Part shown: piece by piece, positions 11,787 to 25,724 of the stretch
Layout of the letters: each line of letters begins with the position of its first letter
How positions within the stretch are numbered: the first letter of the stretch is position 1
From: Piper betle
Lineage: Eukaryota > Streptophyta > Magnoliopsida > Piperales > Piperaceae
Assembly: GCA_033002965.1 (NCBI GenBank)
Contig: JAURVB010014499.1
Coordinates: 62,001 to 126,000, forward strand
Direction: 5' to 3'
DNA length: 64,000 nucleotides
Notes under the pieces: generated by a model
Told to the model about the DNA's origin: nothing
The model's database searches: none
What the model saw: the letters and a program-made list of their open reading frames with translations, nothing else
Position numbers and translations under genes: made by a program

Positions 11787-14700
11787 GGGTATAATTGGTA
11801 TTTCAAATTGGATTATTACCTTATTTATTTTATTTTATGATTTTTTTTCTGTATTGTTAATATGTAAATGTTATTATTTTGGTGGAAAATGTTTGTTAAC
11901 CAAGAAAATTGTTTGTTTATTAAGCATGATTTTAGTTTTTTTATTAAAAGACTCAAATTTTCTTTTATGTGTTCATTAATTTTTTAAGACTACTAAAATA
12001 AGGAAATTGGTCTTAAATAAACACTAACAAAAACTATAATTTGTAATTTTATTCAAAAACTCCTAAATAATAAAATTTCCCCCTAAGACCAATGCTCTAA
12101 TGGGCCTATTTATTGACACTTAAATATAATAGTTTAAAAAAATCTTTGATCTTTATATTATATTCATGAAAAAACAATATCAATTTGTACAACTGATATT
12201 TTTATCTTAGCTCAATCTAATATAATTCTTTAGATTACTAAGACAGTTAATTGATCAGGAGGGTGATGTTATCTGGTTTGAATATATAAATAGTCATATA
12301 ATTTGAATAGATCATTAGATTAGTTTCAAACTAATGTACTTATATTAATTTCAGTTGATAGTAAGCAACTTTTATAATTATTTTTAATTTTAATCAACTT
12401 ATTGTTTGTTGCATTGCACTTTAAATTTAACACGTTTTAAATATGGATTTTATGTTTTTAAAATATAAAATCATGAAAAATAAGCTTTGATACTTTAGTT
12501 TCCTATTAGTATTTGTTATATTTGAGGCTGGCTTATCTTGTTAATTATTCATGACTTTTTTTTTCTTAAGGTCAAAATATTGTGGTGGGGATGTATTGTT
12601 AGTATTTTTAAGACTAATATTTTTTATAAAATGTTATTTAGTAAGCTTATGTAGGTGGTTTCATTAATTACAATAGGGAATATATGTAAGAAAAAGATGA
12701 TAATTTGGAAATTGATTACTAATAATCTCTTTTAACAAATATGTAATGGCTAAAAGCCTAAATTTGGTTTTAATTGTCAACTTCAACTATCTATACATTT
12801 TTAGATTCATGCAAACATGTGTAGTAGAACTTTTCTACATTGGGCATCCAAAATTAGCTAGTGTCTATTGCAAGTTATTTTTTATACATTCATTTGATGT
12901 TCTACATGCCAACAATCTTCATATACAAGTTCTTTGCATTGCCATTTTAACTTTTTTGCCAGCCAAGAATGTCATTTTCTCCATGCATGTAAAATATGTT
13001 AAAAGGTAAATCACTTTGTATAGAGTAACATACCCAATTTTGGTCCAAGCTTCAATTTCAAGCTAATGTACATATTGGTAGGATGTCATGGTATATGTGC
13101 AAGTCATAACAATTTAAGCTTGTAGGTTTTGAAAGCAACAAGGATGCGTAAGGAGCTTGAAACATAGAGTAGTTTACAATATGAATGTGATCTATAAACA
13201 AAAGAAGGGAAATTAAGACAGGTGGAATGGTTGGTTTCTTCATTATCAATCTTGTGAAGAAGGGAGAGCATGTACATTTCCAAACTCCATCACATACATG
13301 ATTCATATTTTTATTTTTGTGAGATTTTCTAGAATTATTCTCTTATTTAATATTAATTTAATAAAAATATTCAATTTCTATTAACCATTTTAAAAGAATG
13401 ACTTAAAGTCATGAATTTATACTTAGATCATATCATTATAAATAGTAAGTATTAAAGTAATTAAGCTCGAAACTACATTACATAGTAGGTTAGAATTGAT
13501 TGGAAATGGGGTTGGGCCTATAGGCTGAGAAAAATGCACGAATATAATTTTCCTGGGCAGGGTAGATTATAATTAAAGTCTCCCAAAATTAGTTACACGT
13601 TGAGTATTTAATAGGGTAAAATTCTGATTCTTAGTGAAAGTGTGCATATAAATATTTTACTTTATTAATTACTTCAGCTATTAATTTGTATTTGAACCAG
13701 ATGATTACTTCTTCTATCACATACAAATATACTAATTTTAACGAGAGTACAAATAGTACATTAAGTCAGAATTCAAGAATTTCATCAAAGGAAATGAATA
13801 AATGTACTTCACTAGTCTAATTAAGTTGACAAAATGAAATCACCAACCTTTTCTTTATTTACATTCATGATATCATTGGTATTAAACAATCAAATTTGAT
13901 TCAGTCCTCTTACCTTTAGATGCCACACCTTTGGTTGCATCCATTTAAATTTATAGCTAATATCAGGTTAAACATGACAAGATTAATATAAAACAATAAG
14001 CATTACAGCTAACCTCCTCACCAAACCCATATTAGTCACCCCCCTAACCATCTCTTTCATGGCTCCACAATGACATAGCATCTACTAACTAAAACCCTAC
14101 ATTATTGAGTGATGGATAACAATTGGGAGAAGACAACATTCAGGCATGTATTGTATTGAGTGTGACCACCATATGCCCTTCTTTTCAGAACCTTCTTCAA
14201 ACAGACAGGCAGGCAGGCCATGAGGTCTTAAAAAGAGGTTGGCCCCTTTGTTCAAGTGTTTCTTATCTCCAAGTGACAAATTAGTATGCTTCTTTGTTTT
14301 TTTTTGGAGGGCATCTCCTTTACCTTTTCATTATTCCTTCAAAACCCACTTTTTTTTCTAAAAAAATTGTCATTTTATTTTGTGCAAAAATACTTCAGAG
14401 GTCCTTTGTTCTCAGCTTTTATTTGGGGCTGTTGGGCCCTATAAGCCCCAAAAGGACTTTCCTAACAGGGGCCACCTTCTTCTTGAAGCCCTTTCCACTG
14501 TAGTTAGAGCTTGCCTCGGGTTATCATGGCCTTGTCTTACAAGGTTTAGTGGTGTGTTTTGAGGAGAGCGTTTGTCTTAGAGGTCACTACATATTATTAA
14601 CATCGAAATTAGGAAGTAAGAAAAATTGATTGGTGATGCAAAATCCACCAGAAATGCCGCAGATATTAACCTACCTAAATAATAGTGAAAATTATTGTTA

Positions 14701-15463
14701 TTGATGATTATAATATTGATAGATAGGCACTAATAATGTTGTATTTATCACATTTTTAATTCATTTTATAATAATCAAACAATGTGGATCCTACCCATAT
14801 AAATTTGATGTAACATAAGCCATCACAGCACATGAAAGAGATGAAAAATGGGATACCTAGATTTAAAAATTTGAAGAAGATGGCTTGGTCTACCAGGACC
14901 ATTAATTCAATTAGAGTGGATAGAAACTAGAGAGAACTGTTGCCATGAATCAGAAACAGTATGCCAATTTTGATGGTATTTACAAGCTTGTAGTCTTCTG
15001 TTAAGTAATTTTGTACTACAATGTAAGAGACAAAGAGCTACTTGCTAGCACACATGAACCTTTGTTCGTCCTAAACAGAGAAATGCTTTTCACCAATATA
15101 GTTCTAAGGCCAATATAAGTATATAGAACTCCTATGCAGCAACCAAAAAACTGTTTCATGAACAGTTGGTATATTTATAGTTTTAAAACTGCTTTTTTAT
15201 AACAAAAATCCCCAAATTGACTCTATTCTATAATTTGTTGAATCAATTTCTATATATAATAGTGAAATATTTAATAATTAACTTCCAGAGTCAAGTAATG
15301 AAAGTGCGAGTCCTGGACTTTTTAAACTATGAATATACACAAGTTCTGATCATGTAACTTCTCTTAATCCATGATATTTAACATATGGGTAACATTGTAA
15401 TATGTAATGCATCCAGTCTACTATGTAATATCTCAATGTAAGAATAGTAAATCTGAAGCAAAG
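11787..15463. other. intergenic region, no gene recognised
   Basis: AT-rich DNA upstream of the RopGAP start. Short open frames at 12746-13009, 13058-13306 and 14097-14562 have no recognisable protein similarity, codon character or splice context. No tRNA, CRISPR or mobile-element ends were seen. Confidence 0.5.
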
Positions 15464-15918
15464 TGTAACATATTGGGCTAAATTTTTTCTTCAAAAGTGA
15501 TTAACCAAGTTAAAAATATATAATTCATTCCCATTTATAAACAAGATGTTACCCTAATAGTTATTAAATGTGGGACTAAGTTGACGAATTTCATAATTCA
15601 CCAACCTTAGGAAATTTCATCCCGAAATTTATACATTTGGTCCATTACTACCCTAGCGTATGACCTTCATTGACCTGTGATTGACAACATAGCTAATATC
15701 CCTAGTCCAACCTATGATCTAATATGGCACCAAGAGGCTCTGATACAATTTGTAACTGCCTAGCCTAAAAGTGTAAACTAATAGATTATGAGATCTCTCA
15801 ACTTAGTTCTACATTTAATATATATTAGGAAAAGATCTTGTTTATAAGTGAAAATGAACTATAAATTATTAACTTGGTTAATCGCTTTTGAAGAAATAAC
15901 TTAGTTTAATATATTACA
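15464..15918 (-). mobile_element. TRIM-like element, rearranged copy
   Basis: The left terminal repeat (15464-15594, TGTAAC...) matches the terminal repeats of the 36.3-kb element, sharing CTTCAAAAGTGATTAACC and AAATGTGGGACTAAGTTGA. The interior matches the same element (TTAGGAAATTTCATCC). Beside the second repeat it contains GGCTCTGATACAA (15738-15750), the complement of a tRNA-Met primer-binding site. That places the element on the minus strand. The second repeat starts directly at 15751 (TGTAACTGCCTAGCC) but after about 35 bp switches to an inverted terminal repeat running to TTACA at 15918. The copy is therefore rearranged and the outer ends now form an inverted repeat of about 100 bp. 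Confidence 0.7.
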
Positions 15919-16210
15919 GCCAAGTCATTAGAGAAACCCTCTTACATGTCACTAAAATTTTCCCAAGTATCTATTGCAAATAGTGATCTAGTTACTGATC
16001 ATCGATCTAATTGATTAGATGGTTCTTATTAATATATATTCGCCGCTTTTAAAAAAATGACTTAGTATAATATATTACACTTTAAACCAGGTGGTTAGAG
16101 AAACCCTCTTACATGTCACTAAAACTTTCCCAAGTATCTATTGCAAATAGTGATCTAGCTACTGATCATCGATCTGATGGTTCTTGTTAACATATATCTG
16201 CGTCCTGTGC
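15880..16210. repeat. 167-bp tandem duplication
   Basis: Two adjacent copies offset by 167 bp. Each starts in a GCTTTT-AA-AAAT-ACTTAGT block, includes GAGAAACCCTCTTACATGTC (15931 and 16098) and ends after GATCATCGATCT. The first copy overlaps the end of the rearranged TRIM-like element, so the duplication postdates that insertion. Divergence is a few percent plus small indels. Confidence 0.85.
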
Positions 16211-16853
16211 TTCTCATATACAACAAACATTGGAGTCTAAGATTCTGTATGATTCAACATGAAAAATCGTGCCAGGGTTATATATCTAAAAGACTAAAAC
16301 ATTAATGTGTACAATTGGATCAAAATAAAGAACAATTCCTCCTCTATTATAATCTATATATCATGGAACGTGGCCAGAGCTACTACAGCACTTGATTCAA
16401 AGTATGTTCTCTTCAAATCAATAGACAGCTCGTCTCCAGTATCAATGAGCTAGATTCATATGTATTTATAGGAAGAGAAAGATAAGTGAAACATGACTGA
16501 GATACTACTCTTGAGGAAGCAAAACATCTTTTCTCGAGAGAATATATATATGTACTATTTATTTTCATGCATGTATCAACCTTTCTACGTACATAAATGC
16601 TGCACCTGTATATATCCAGAGCTGTAGCATATAAATTATATATAAAGTAAATGAAGAACACACCATAGATATATATAAAGATGGTAGTTGCGGTAGAGAT
16701 CTAACTTAGAGCTAAGTGGCCATTCATGTTAACTTCCCATTCAATGATCACAAACTAGAATTTTGTTCTTCAAACTGCCCGGTTTCATGCTTGCCATTGG
16801 TTACGAGAACCCATGGAATAAAAGAAAGTCATAAATATGATCACTTGTTGTTT

Positions 16854-17194
16854 CACTGCAAATAAAAAAAACATTTTTTTCATGTTTTTCTCCATGTAAG
16901 AAAAATTATAATTTTTTTATATTTGAAAATATTTGAAGGTGAGTGTTTACTAATTTTCTAACTTTTCTCTACCCGATAAAAATTTATTAATCTTAAAACA
17001 TAGAGAAAAATAGGGCGGTGAAAAATTTCTCCATGTAGTGTGGGAGAAAATTTTAAAAATCATTAACTTTAAAATTTTTAAAATATAAAAATAAATCTAA
17101 ACTTTTTCTTGGCATGGAGAAGATGTGGAAAAAAACACCACGTTTCTCCGCTCTATATTTTTGAAATGCGGAGAAAAATCAAATTTTTTTAGTG
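16854..17194. mobile_element. CACTA-type MITE
   Basis: A 341-bp AT-rich element opens with CACTGCAAATAAAAAAAAC and closes with AAATTTTTTTAGTG. The termini are CACTG/CAGTG-like imperfect inverted repeats, bounded by a 3-bp duplication TTT (16851-16853 and 17195-17197) as expected for CACTA elements. Inside, TTTCTCCATG and CATGGAGAA blocks occur in opposite orientations. No coding capacity. Confidence 0.55.
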
Positions 17195-17197
17195 TTT

Positions 17198-18880
17198 ACT
17201 CGGAATCTTGGTTTGATTGATAAAATTGAGTACCATAGATTTGAAACTTCAATTAAGCTAAAAACTCCATCGACTTTATAACATTCTGTGTTGAGTTTTA
17301 TGGATGATTCTCGAGTGACAAAACTTATTCAAATGATTTATAACATTCATAAAATCTTTTTTTTTCAGAAAAAAAACGAAATTAATGTTATAAGTTGTAT
17401 CAACATTACGGCAATCATCACACTACAAATAATGAAAACAATAAGATGGTTTGAAGAATGTATCTAGTTCTACTATTAAAATTACTTAAGAATTGCAATC
17501 CCTACAGGCTCAATAATGTAGGACCAACAAATACTATGATCTCTTATAAGTTGTAGAGCAATATTAGCTAGCTCCACAGCCAACATATATAAGTTTCTTT
17601 TATAATTGTCAATTCCATGTCTATTGAAATATGTTTGCTCTAACATCTCACACATAACATGTGACCTCATGTCAAGAATCATACACATTAGTCACCAAAT
17701 TCCTTAACAAAAATAAGTAAAATGTTCGCCTATGACACATTTGCAAGATATACATAGAACTAGCAATTAATCAATGCTTCAAATAGCTAGTTTTAATTAT
17801 GAAAATGGGTAGATTCAAAAACTCAAAATAAAATGGTCTATTGACAACATGTATGCAACCTTTGCCATCTAGCAACAATGGACTATGGTTGGTGGTACAG
17901 TTGAACTGCAGCACCTTATTATAATTAGAAGTTGTAATATCATGAATTCTTAGCCAGAATGCTTCGGCCCTTTGCTGTTGTTTCATGCAGAAACTTCCAA
18001 AAAAATGTTTCTCATGCTTTGCACAAATATTGAATGAGATGCATTATCATTTTCTGATCATAGTTTACAAATTTATAACTTGAATACAATTTATCAAGCT
18101 AATGAGTGAGTCAAACTCAATTGGAGTTGGCTCTAAGTCGATTTGGAATCATATATATTATTTATTGAGAGCAATTTATATTATTTTACCAATTGAACAA
18201 AAAAAATAATATATGAAATTACTATATATTGTTTTCTTTAATATTTGAAATTAACAACTATATAATTTTCATTACTTTAAAGTATTAATCTAGTTAAATT
18301 AAAACAAAATTAACATGTTTTAGTAAATTTTTTCCTTGACTTGGGAGTGAATCACAAAATTTGCCCCATAAAAATAAATCATAAGTAGAGTTTCACTCAG
18401 GAAGCTATAAATTAGAATTGACTTATGAAATTTTTAGAGATAAAAAAAAACAGAAATAAATCTGTGCTTCTGATCCATTTTTCATGAGCAGACTTTCTTC
18501 ATATTAACTGCCTTTCTCATATCTTTTCATCTCTCTAAAAGTGAAAATTCATGTTTTTGTTCTTGGGTTTTATTTATAAATTTGCATGGGTGAATGGAAA
18601 GAATTAAATCTAATTAGGGGAAAATTTTAATATGGAGATGAACATTGACATCTAAAATTGCGCATAAATTGTTGCTGTGAAAAAAAAGGTTTGAGTAGAT
18701 ATGAAGTGTTAAGCTAAGCCCATTAGGAGTTTAACTGGTCCACTTAATATCAAGCTTTGATGGGCTGAGTTCTTGAATAAACTGGGCCCAACAAGGATGC
18801 ACCCATCTTGATTACTGGAAAGCTTGGCTCAAAATGGTCGCGATTTGGAACATATTTTTTATTTAGAAAATTAAAAATAT

Positions 18881-18882
<2 letters not shown>
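17198..18882. other. intergenic, nothing recognised
   Basis: AT-rich DNA with short, unsupported open frames (17482-17688, 17771-17986). No repeat boundary or gene signal found. Confidence 0.45.

Positions 18883-18925
<43 letters not shown>
18883..18925. repeat. (TA)n microsatellite
   Basis: About 21 TA units, directly abutting the truncated left gag-like arm at 18926. Confidence 0.9.
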
Positions 18926-18929
<4 letters not shown>

Positions 18930-19202
18930 TCTCGTGACCTTATTGGCACAAAATGTAATAAGACAGGACATATCGTTGAAGCATGCAGCAGTGGCTTTTT
19001 ATCTCTCAAAAATGTTACTGCTATGGTGAATCTGGCCACTCTATTAAACAAAGCCACTCTACCTCAGCCAGATCTGAAACGTCTCCTATTCAGCCTATCT
19101 TATCTCTAGTTGCAGCATACTATCCAAGTACGTCTACTATAGAAACTGCTCCTTCATCCCCTGTGCCTTCTTATAGTAAAAATACTTCAGAATGGACCCC
19201 AT
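18926..19202 (+). pseudogene. gag-like CCHC-knuckle fragment, left inverted copy
   Basis: This 277-bp fragment is the inverted counterpart of 22345-22666. It encodes remnants of two CCHC knuckles (CNKTGHIVEAC and a degenerate CYCYGESGHSIKQS) followed by a Ser/Thr/Pro-rich tail (YYPSTSTIETAPSSPVPSYS). About 45 bp after the second knuckle are missing relative to the right copy. The first and second knuckles are now in different frames. The 5' side is cut by a (TA)n run. Both copies lose similarity just after GACCCCAT, on the side facing the viral fragment. Confidence 0.7.
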
Positions 19203-19286
19203 CATATAACGACAATACTAGGTCAACCTGATGTTCATCCAGTATCCGATTTTGGGTGACCTGTTTTTGCCGGTTGCTATCCTTTG

Positions 19287-19890
<604 letters not shown>

Positions 19891-20029
19891 CTTACTGATT
19901 AAATACTACTTAGGTAGGTGACGAAGTCTAAATCCTTGTAAGTTCTGAACAGTCGAGGAAGGCGCATAGGTAGTTTGGATTGGTTGGCTTCTCCTAGGAA
20001 ATTCCTACTTAGGAAAATCTTTAGCTATT

Positions 20030-20690
20030 ATGGCTTTTTTAACAAGTTTAGTTAAAAAAATCATAGAGTTTGCCAGATCCTAAGAATACTGAACAAATAA
20101 TCTATAATAATATGGAATAGAACTTGAATAAATGGACACTTCCTAAGGTGAATCCAACTGAAGTCTATAAGAAGGGCCTTATAGAATTTAATCAATCTTA
20201 TATAATTAAAACATTTGAACAAAGTGTAAGTATTGGTAACTGTACTGAAAAATAAGTCTTTTAAAAAATAAATTAATAGAAAGCCTAAAATCCCAATATA
20301 AATATATACATCTTGGATTAATTCAAGTAGCAGTTAAACCCTTAACAAGAGATGGATTAAATACTTCAATATTGCTATGCCTACGCGATCAAAGACATAA
20401 CAAGTTTGATGATTCGGTATTAGGAATAATTGAATCTACTCTAGGAACAGGACCAGTATATTTTAATTGTTATCCTAATTACTCTATAAGTTTAGATGAT
20501 CTGCATATCAAGGAAGCTTTGGCACTAAATGTACAAACTCAAGGTTATGACATGCTCCCTGGATCTATGAATTTATGTATTATATATCGTATATGTTTAA
20601 AAGCTATGATAGGTATAAGTCCTAATTCTAGAATAGAATCTCATAAAGGTAAAACAACTCTTTTCTAAATAGATAGTAATAATGCTAATA
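20030..20690 (+). pseudogene. endogenous caulimovirid movement-protein-like fragment
   Basis: Caulimovirid movement proteins form tubules through plasmodesmata. Downstream of the primer site the sequence carries family-typical blocks: RHNKFDDSVLGIIES, GPVYFNCYPNYSISL, and LNVQTQGYDMLPGS followed by a CIIYR block. The N-terminal part is split across frames by several stops between 20060 and 20340. The longest open piece is 20372-20665. It is a dead endogenous viral element; I cannot assign the genus (petuvirus- or florendovirus-like order is plausible). Confidence 0.7.
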
Positions 20691-20999
20691 TTACTATTCC
20701 AAAAACAATAACTTGGGATGAAATTGAGCTACCACAATCATGAAAATTAGAAAATGTTATTCCACCCAAAATAATACAAAGAACTACTGAAAAAATTATA
20801 GAAAATCATAATGGAGATATTAAAATAATATTCAGTAGACATAGTACTTCTACTAGACCAAGTATTTCTACAAGATCAGATAAGTCTGAATAGAAGAAAA
20901 TAGTGTAAAAGGTATATATATTTCTAAGCAACAAATTCCTCATGGAATTTATTCAAATGAACCAACATTTTTGGAAATGAATTCAAAAATAAATATGTA

Positions 21000-22344
21000 T
21001 CAATTTCAACTAAATAGAGAAAAATGTTCTCAATAATTTATGCTATCAAAACATGATAATTTTAGAAAATGGTATTTTAATAATCATAATAAAACTCAAT
21101 TAGCTAAAAATAAAGAGGATTGTTATAATTATTTAAAATTAATGGGCTATGAAATATCTTTTGTTGATTGGTATGAAACTACTAAAATTGATAAAATAAA
21201 TACTTTTAAAGAAACTAGAATGTGGGATACAATAGATGGAAAAACAATTACTAGTAAACATCCACCAGATGGAAATATAAAATATGGTAATATAGAAGCA
21301 ACCTCATATGTATCTATTGATAAAAAAACCAATGAAGATATAGCAGTAGTTATAAAACAAAATAATTATACTCATTTGCATTTACAAACTTTAGCAAATC
21401 AACTTTCTCTTCTAGAAGAAAAATGGTTACCTAGAGATAAGGGAAAAACTGTAGAAAATAAAGTGAATGAAAATATAAAGTTTGTTATAATAAAACCTCC
21501 ATTGGATTCAACAAAAAATTTTAAAACAAAATCCCCTATAAATGAAGAATTTTTAGAAAAATTAACAAAAAGATTAAGTAGCTTAAAAATTAATGAATCT
21601 ATAAAAGTAATCAGTGAAACTGATAATACCGAAGAATTAATAAATCAATTTATTGAAAAAATAGAAATGGCTCAACCTTTGCAAGCACAACCACTTCGTA
21701 CGGGAAGACATTATTATCAAAGGCCTACTCCAACATCAATATTATTTGAAGAAAATTCTATAAATTTTGGATTATCATATACTAGTAGATCTATATATGA
21801 ATGAAATATAGATGGATAATCAAAATATCAAATATTAACTACATTACATAATATGTTAATGTATTCTACAATTTGTAAAACAACAAATGATTCTGATAGA
21901 CAAATTGCATAATTTATTGCTACTGGAATTTCTGGAATAATAAAAGGTTGGAGGAATCATTATTTACAACCTGTACAAAAAGTAGAGATATTATTAGCTA
22001 CAAAATTAGATGCTAATACAAATCAAGAAGTTGAAGGTGCAGTATATACTTTAATATTAGCAACCTAATATAATAAAAGAAAGAACTCATGAATTAATAA
22101 TGAATTTAAAATGTCCTTCGTCAACACATTATAGATGGTATCATGATACATTTTTAGCTTTATTATTCCAAAGAGATGATTCTAATTCAGAATTTTGGAA
22201 AGAACGGTTTATAGCTGGATTACCTCCTCTATTTGCCGATGGAGTTAGAAATAAATTAAGAAGTCAAAATAATGGTACTATACCTTATGAAATTTTTACT
22301 TTTGGAAAATTACATAATGAAATAGTCATAGATGGATTAAGTTA
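21000..22344 (+). pseudogene. endogenous caulimovirid coat/gag-like fragment, truncated
   Basis: An open stretch at 21040-21801 is followed by stop-interrupted sequence that keeps capsid-type landmarks: FIATGISGIIKGWRNHYL, then RWYHDTFLALLFQR and FWKERFIAGLPPLFADG (22100-22345). These resemble the coat/gag region of caulimovirids that follows the movement protein. The expected zinc knuckle, protease and reverse transcriptase are absent. Viral similarity stops at about 22344, where the inverted gag-like copy begins. The AT-rich codon use (AAA, ATA, AAT) differs from nearby plant exons. Confidence 0.65.
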
Positions 22345-22914
22345 ATGGGGTCTGTTCTGAAGTATTTTTACTATAGGAAGGCACAATGGATGAAGGAGCA
22401 GTTTCCATAGTAGACGTACTTGGATAGTATGCTGCAACCGGAGATAAGATAGACTGAACAGGAGACATTTTAGATTTCGCTGAGGTAGCTTCTTTTTCAG
22501 GAGTGTTCATTGTAGAAGGAGAATAGTTTCTTGAGGGCATTGTTTAACAGAGTGGCCAGATTCACCACAGCGGTAACATTTTTTAGAGATAAAAGGGCCA
22601 CTGCTGCATGCTTTAGCGATATGTCCTGTCTTATTACATTTTGTGTCGATAAAGTCCTGAGAAGTTAACACTGGTTGTCCAGAACCAGCAGTAACTGTGG
22701 TTGGCATATTATTAAGAGAATACTTCATTGATATCTTGCTCAGTTATTTGTATAGGAGATTCTGAAACTTCAACTTTTGGAGTAGTTAGAAACAATCCCG
22801 CCTGAACTTGTGTAGTGGAACAAAAGTTCAAAGTATATGCTAATTGGAGGTTGAGAAGGGGAACCAGAATCACGAGTAGAATATATCTTTGGAGTTTGAT
22901 TTTTTGATGACATG
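22345..22914 (-). pseudogene. gag-like CCHC-knuckle fragment, right inverted copy
   Basis: On the minus strand, a start at 22912-22914 (MSSKNQTPKIYSTRD...) lies just inside a solo LTR. After at least one frameshift and a stop, the sequence continues to two CCHC knuckles, CNKTGHIAKAC and CYRCGESGHSVKQC, and a Ser/Thr/Pro-rich tail. The double knuckle indicates a nucleocapsid-type nucleic-acid-binding region of a retroelement or a viral coat protein. The stretch at 22345-22666 pairs with 18926-19202 as an inverted repeat around the viral fragment. I cannot assign it to a named retroelement lineage. Confidence 0.65.
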
Positions 22915-22919
22915 GTTAT

Positions 22920-23530
22920 TGTTGAGTTTCCCTCACCCATTCACATTGAAAAACTCAATTACCAGTTTTTGGTTTTTTGGTTATTGCACTAATGGTTGGC
23001 ATCTGGTATTCCGATGTGTGATTTCGTCCTTTGCGATAGAAGTGTAATGAGTTGGCCTTTAGAATTCTACTCATAATCTTCTATATAAAGGAGAATTCTG
23101 ATGTTAGAAAAAACATCCTCTTGAGAGCTTTTGAGCACATTTGGCTCATATAAGGAGAGTTTAGAGAAGTTTACATCATCTCAAGTTGAAGTAGGGGTCA
23201 TCATCTAGGGTGTGAGTTTGATCCAATTTTCTTTTGAGGTGTATGTTAGTTTTCTCAGTTTCTCATATATTGTATTCTCAAGAATTGTATTTTCAGATCT
23301 TGTTATTGGTCTGATTTGGGTTAGGAGAGTTTTTTTTCTTCGATATTTGATTGTAAGAGTTTTCTTAATCAAAGTTGATAGAGTAGGTTGGTTTTCTTTT
23401 CTCTAAATTGGGAGAAAAGTTTCCATCCATTTTTTTCTTGTGTCTCCTATCCATTTTATATTTGTTTTTATTTCATCTTGAGGGGAAATATTTTCTGGGT
23501 TGTTTCCGCTGAAGCGTCTATTTCCCAACA
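22920..23530. mobile_element. solo LTR (611 bp) with 5-bp target duplication
   Basis: The ends TGTTGAGTTTCCC and TATTTCCCAACA share terminal TGTTG/CAACA. Perfect 5-bp duplications GTTAT flank it (22915-22919 and 23531-23535). A TATA box (CTATATAAAGGAGA) sits near 23081, suggesting plus-strand transcription. No primer site follows the right end, so it is a solo LTR. It landed six bases upstream of the minus-strand gag-like start codon. A degenerate relative lies at 37222-37539. Confidence 0.85.
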
Positions 23531-23535
23531 GTTAT

Positions 23536-25720
23536 AGACTCAGAGAAAATTGCTTTTCTTTTTCTTAGGGAAAGAAGGCATTCCATAAATAGAAATGGAA
23601 GAAGATGTGTATATATATATATATATATATATATGTACATACATATAAAAGCATCCCACTTAAGTATTAAGATTGTTAGAATTCTTCATTAAATCAATTC
23701 CCCAAGATTGATCTTCAAGTCTAATCATCAAACAAAATAACATCTCTACTACAAGGTGGGGGGCATATACATCAGAATTTTAGCATCGGGCAAGAGTTGG
23801 ATGCTAATAAAATTACCTCCAAGCACTTTTGCACGCCCAAAGTTTTTGTACAAGAAAACATAAAAATTGCATAAGAAAAGCACGGGACGAGCATTATAAC
23901 AAATTAGTAAATAATTTCTAATTTAATTAACCAAGTGAATAAAAAATGATAAATTTATGAAAAAAGTTGTTATTGTAAAAAATTTATGATTCATATTTAC
24001 GATTTAAAGGAAATAAATGTGAAAATAACAACTTTACCCTCGATTTTGGATCAAAATGATTTTCAATAGACGAATCTGAAAACTTACCAAAATCGATGAT
24101 TAAGGGTAAAATTATCTTTTTGAAATTTATGACTCTTAAAACTTGAATATAGATAACAGTTCCCTAAAATAGTAAATTCTAAATAATTATATAAAATAAA
24201 ACCCAAACTAATTCAAAAAATATAAAATAAAAATCCAAATTAATGAAATATTGCATCTTTTATCATGTTTTGCTTGCTCTAGGCATTGAACTGTTTATGT
24301 TGAAGACCACTTCACAGACTGCAATTTATGTTTGGACTAAGATTTCTGTCATTTTATGTTCTGTTTATTGGGTTTATTTTTATTTTTTCAACACTTTGTC
24401 ATTTGAATTGTACTTTTGAATTTGTGATTAAAGTGGTCCAAGTTTGTGTCTACATTAGAGAAGTGAGCAACCTCTTTGTTGTATGTGCATTCTTTGATGG
24501 CTGGTAAAATCTTTGTATTAGTTTCTTAATTCGATTGTTGTTTGGTTTCTCGTTTGCTGTTCATTGATGGTTTTTTCTGTTAATTGGTGAAGTTTGGGTA
24601 TTTCCCGGAGCATTTATGGTTATGGTTGTTGGTGATGCTATGCCTTTTTGCTGTACAAATAGGTTTTTTTGTTGTTGGCTTTTCCTGTTAATTTAGGTAT
24701 GTCTGTGTATTTGCTCCATAGTTTGTTGATCATGCATGAATAGATTGATTTTTATTTATACACTTATTGCTATTCATTTGTGATTTTTGGGGGACCTTTT
24801 AAGTTGATTAGCAACTGTTTGTACCTTTAACTTGAAGAGTTGTATGCCTTTTCTGAATATAAATTGATTAAAAACCGTTTCCTTTTTTCCCATAGTTTCA
24901 AGAGGAATTCATTCACACAAAAAATATGAAAAGATATTGTTACCAATTTATATTATGAAAAGATTTGCAAATCTAATAGTTCTTACCAATTTACTTTTTA
25001 AAATGATTTGGAAATTACTTCTAAATAATGATTATGCCAGAACAAAGGAGAGAGCTTCTAATGAATTTGAGTGTGGTAAAAAAATGTATGTGCTAGTCTA
25101 GTAAGTGAATTAATAATTTAGAATAACGAAGTATAAAAATTTCTGCCTTTTGTAATCGTGTAGATGTACGAACACAGTTCAACATAAAGATGGTGTCAAG
25201 ACAAAATAGAATCAATTTAATCGAATAAATATTTGATTTGTCATTTATGAAGAAATGACACATGATAAGTATTTTGAAAATTATAGAGTTTTGAAGAGAC
25301 AACTCATACTAGTCAAACGTGAAATAATGATACCTTGAATTGACAAAATTGAAGATGTGGGATGTGGTATGACCGTGGGAGCAATCTTGGATAAGTCTAA
25401 CTAATTATAGATTTGTCATTTAACACAATAAACAAGATTTATTTAAAATTTTTTGATAAATTTTAGATAAAATTAAAATAAAATCTCAAAGATAACTGAA
25501 AATCTTCTCAAAAGTCATACTTGCATATAGAGGTATTAAGTATAAAAGAATATTTTTGGGCATTTCAAATAGTGAGTCACACCTCTTCTTCTATAAATGT
25601 ACCTCCATATTCTCATTTTTCACTTACTAGAGGCTCTCCAAAAAATCAGGCCAAAACTTTAACTTTGTGTGAAAACTCAAATAAAGTATGTCTATCAAAT
25701 CATTGCTGTATTTTTTAAGC
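23536..25720. other. intergenic, nothing recognised
   Basis: AT-rich sequence with a (TA)n run at 23609-23634. Unsupported short open frames only. Confidence 0.45.
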
Positions 25721-25724
25721 TTGT

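Noticed and set aside
14097..14562. Small genes or a microRNA hairpin
   Set aside because: No recognisable protein, and no long stem or known miRNA sequence could be seen by eye.
15464..15918. Foldback MITE with long terminal inverted repeats
   Set aside because: The interior and the second junction match a direct-repeat TRIM-like element; the inverted end is a rearrangement.
22920..23530. 5' LTR of the minus-strand gag-like sequence
   Set aside because: Its own target duplication and plus-strand TATA box show it is an independent solo LTR inserted beside the start codon.
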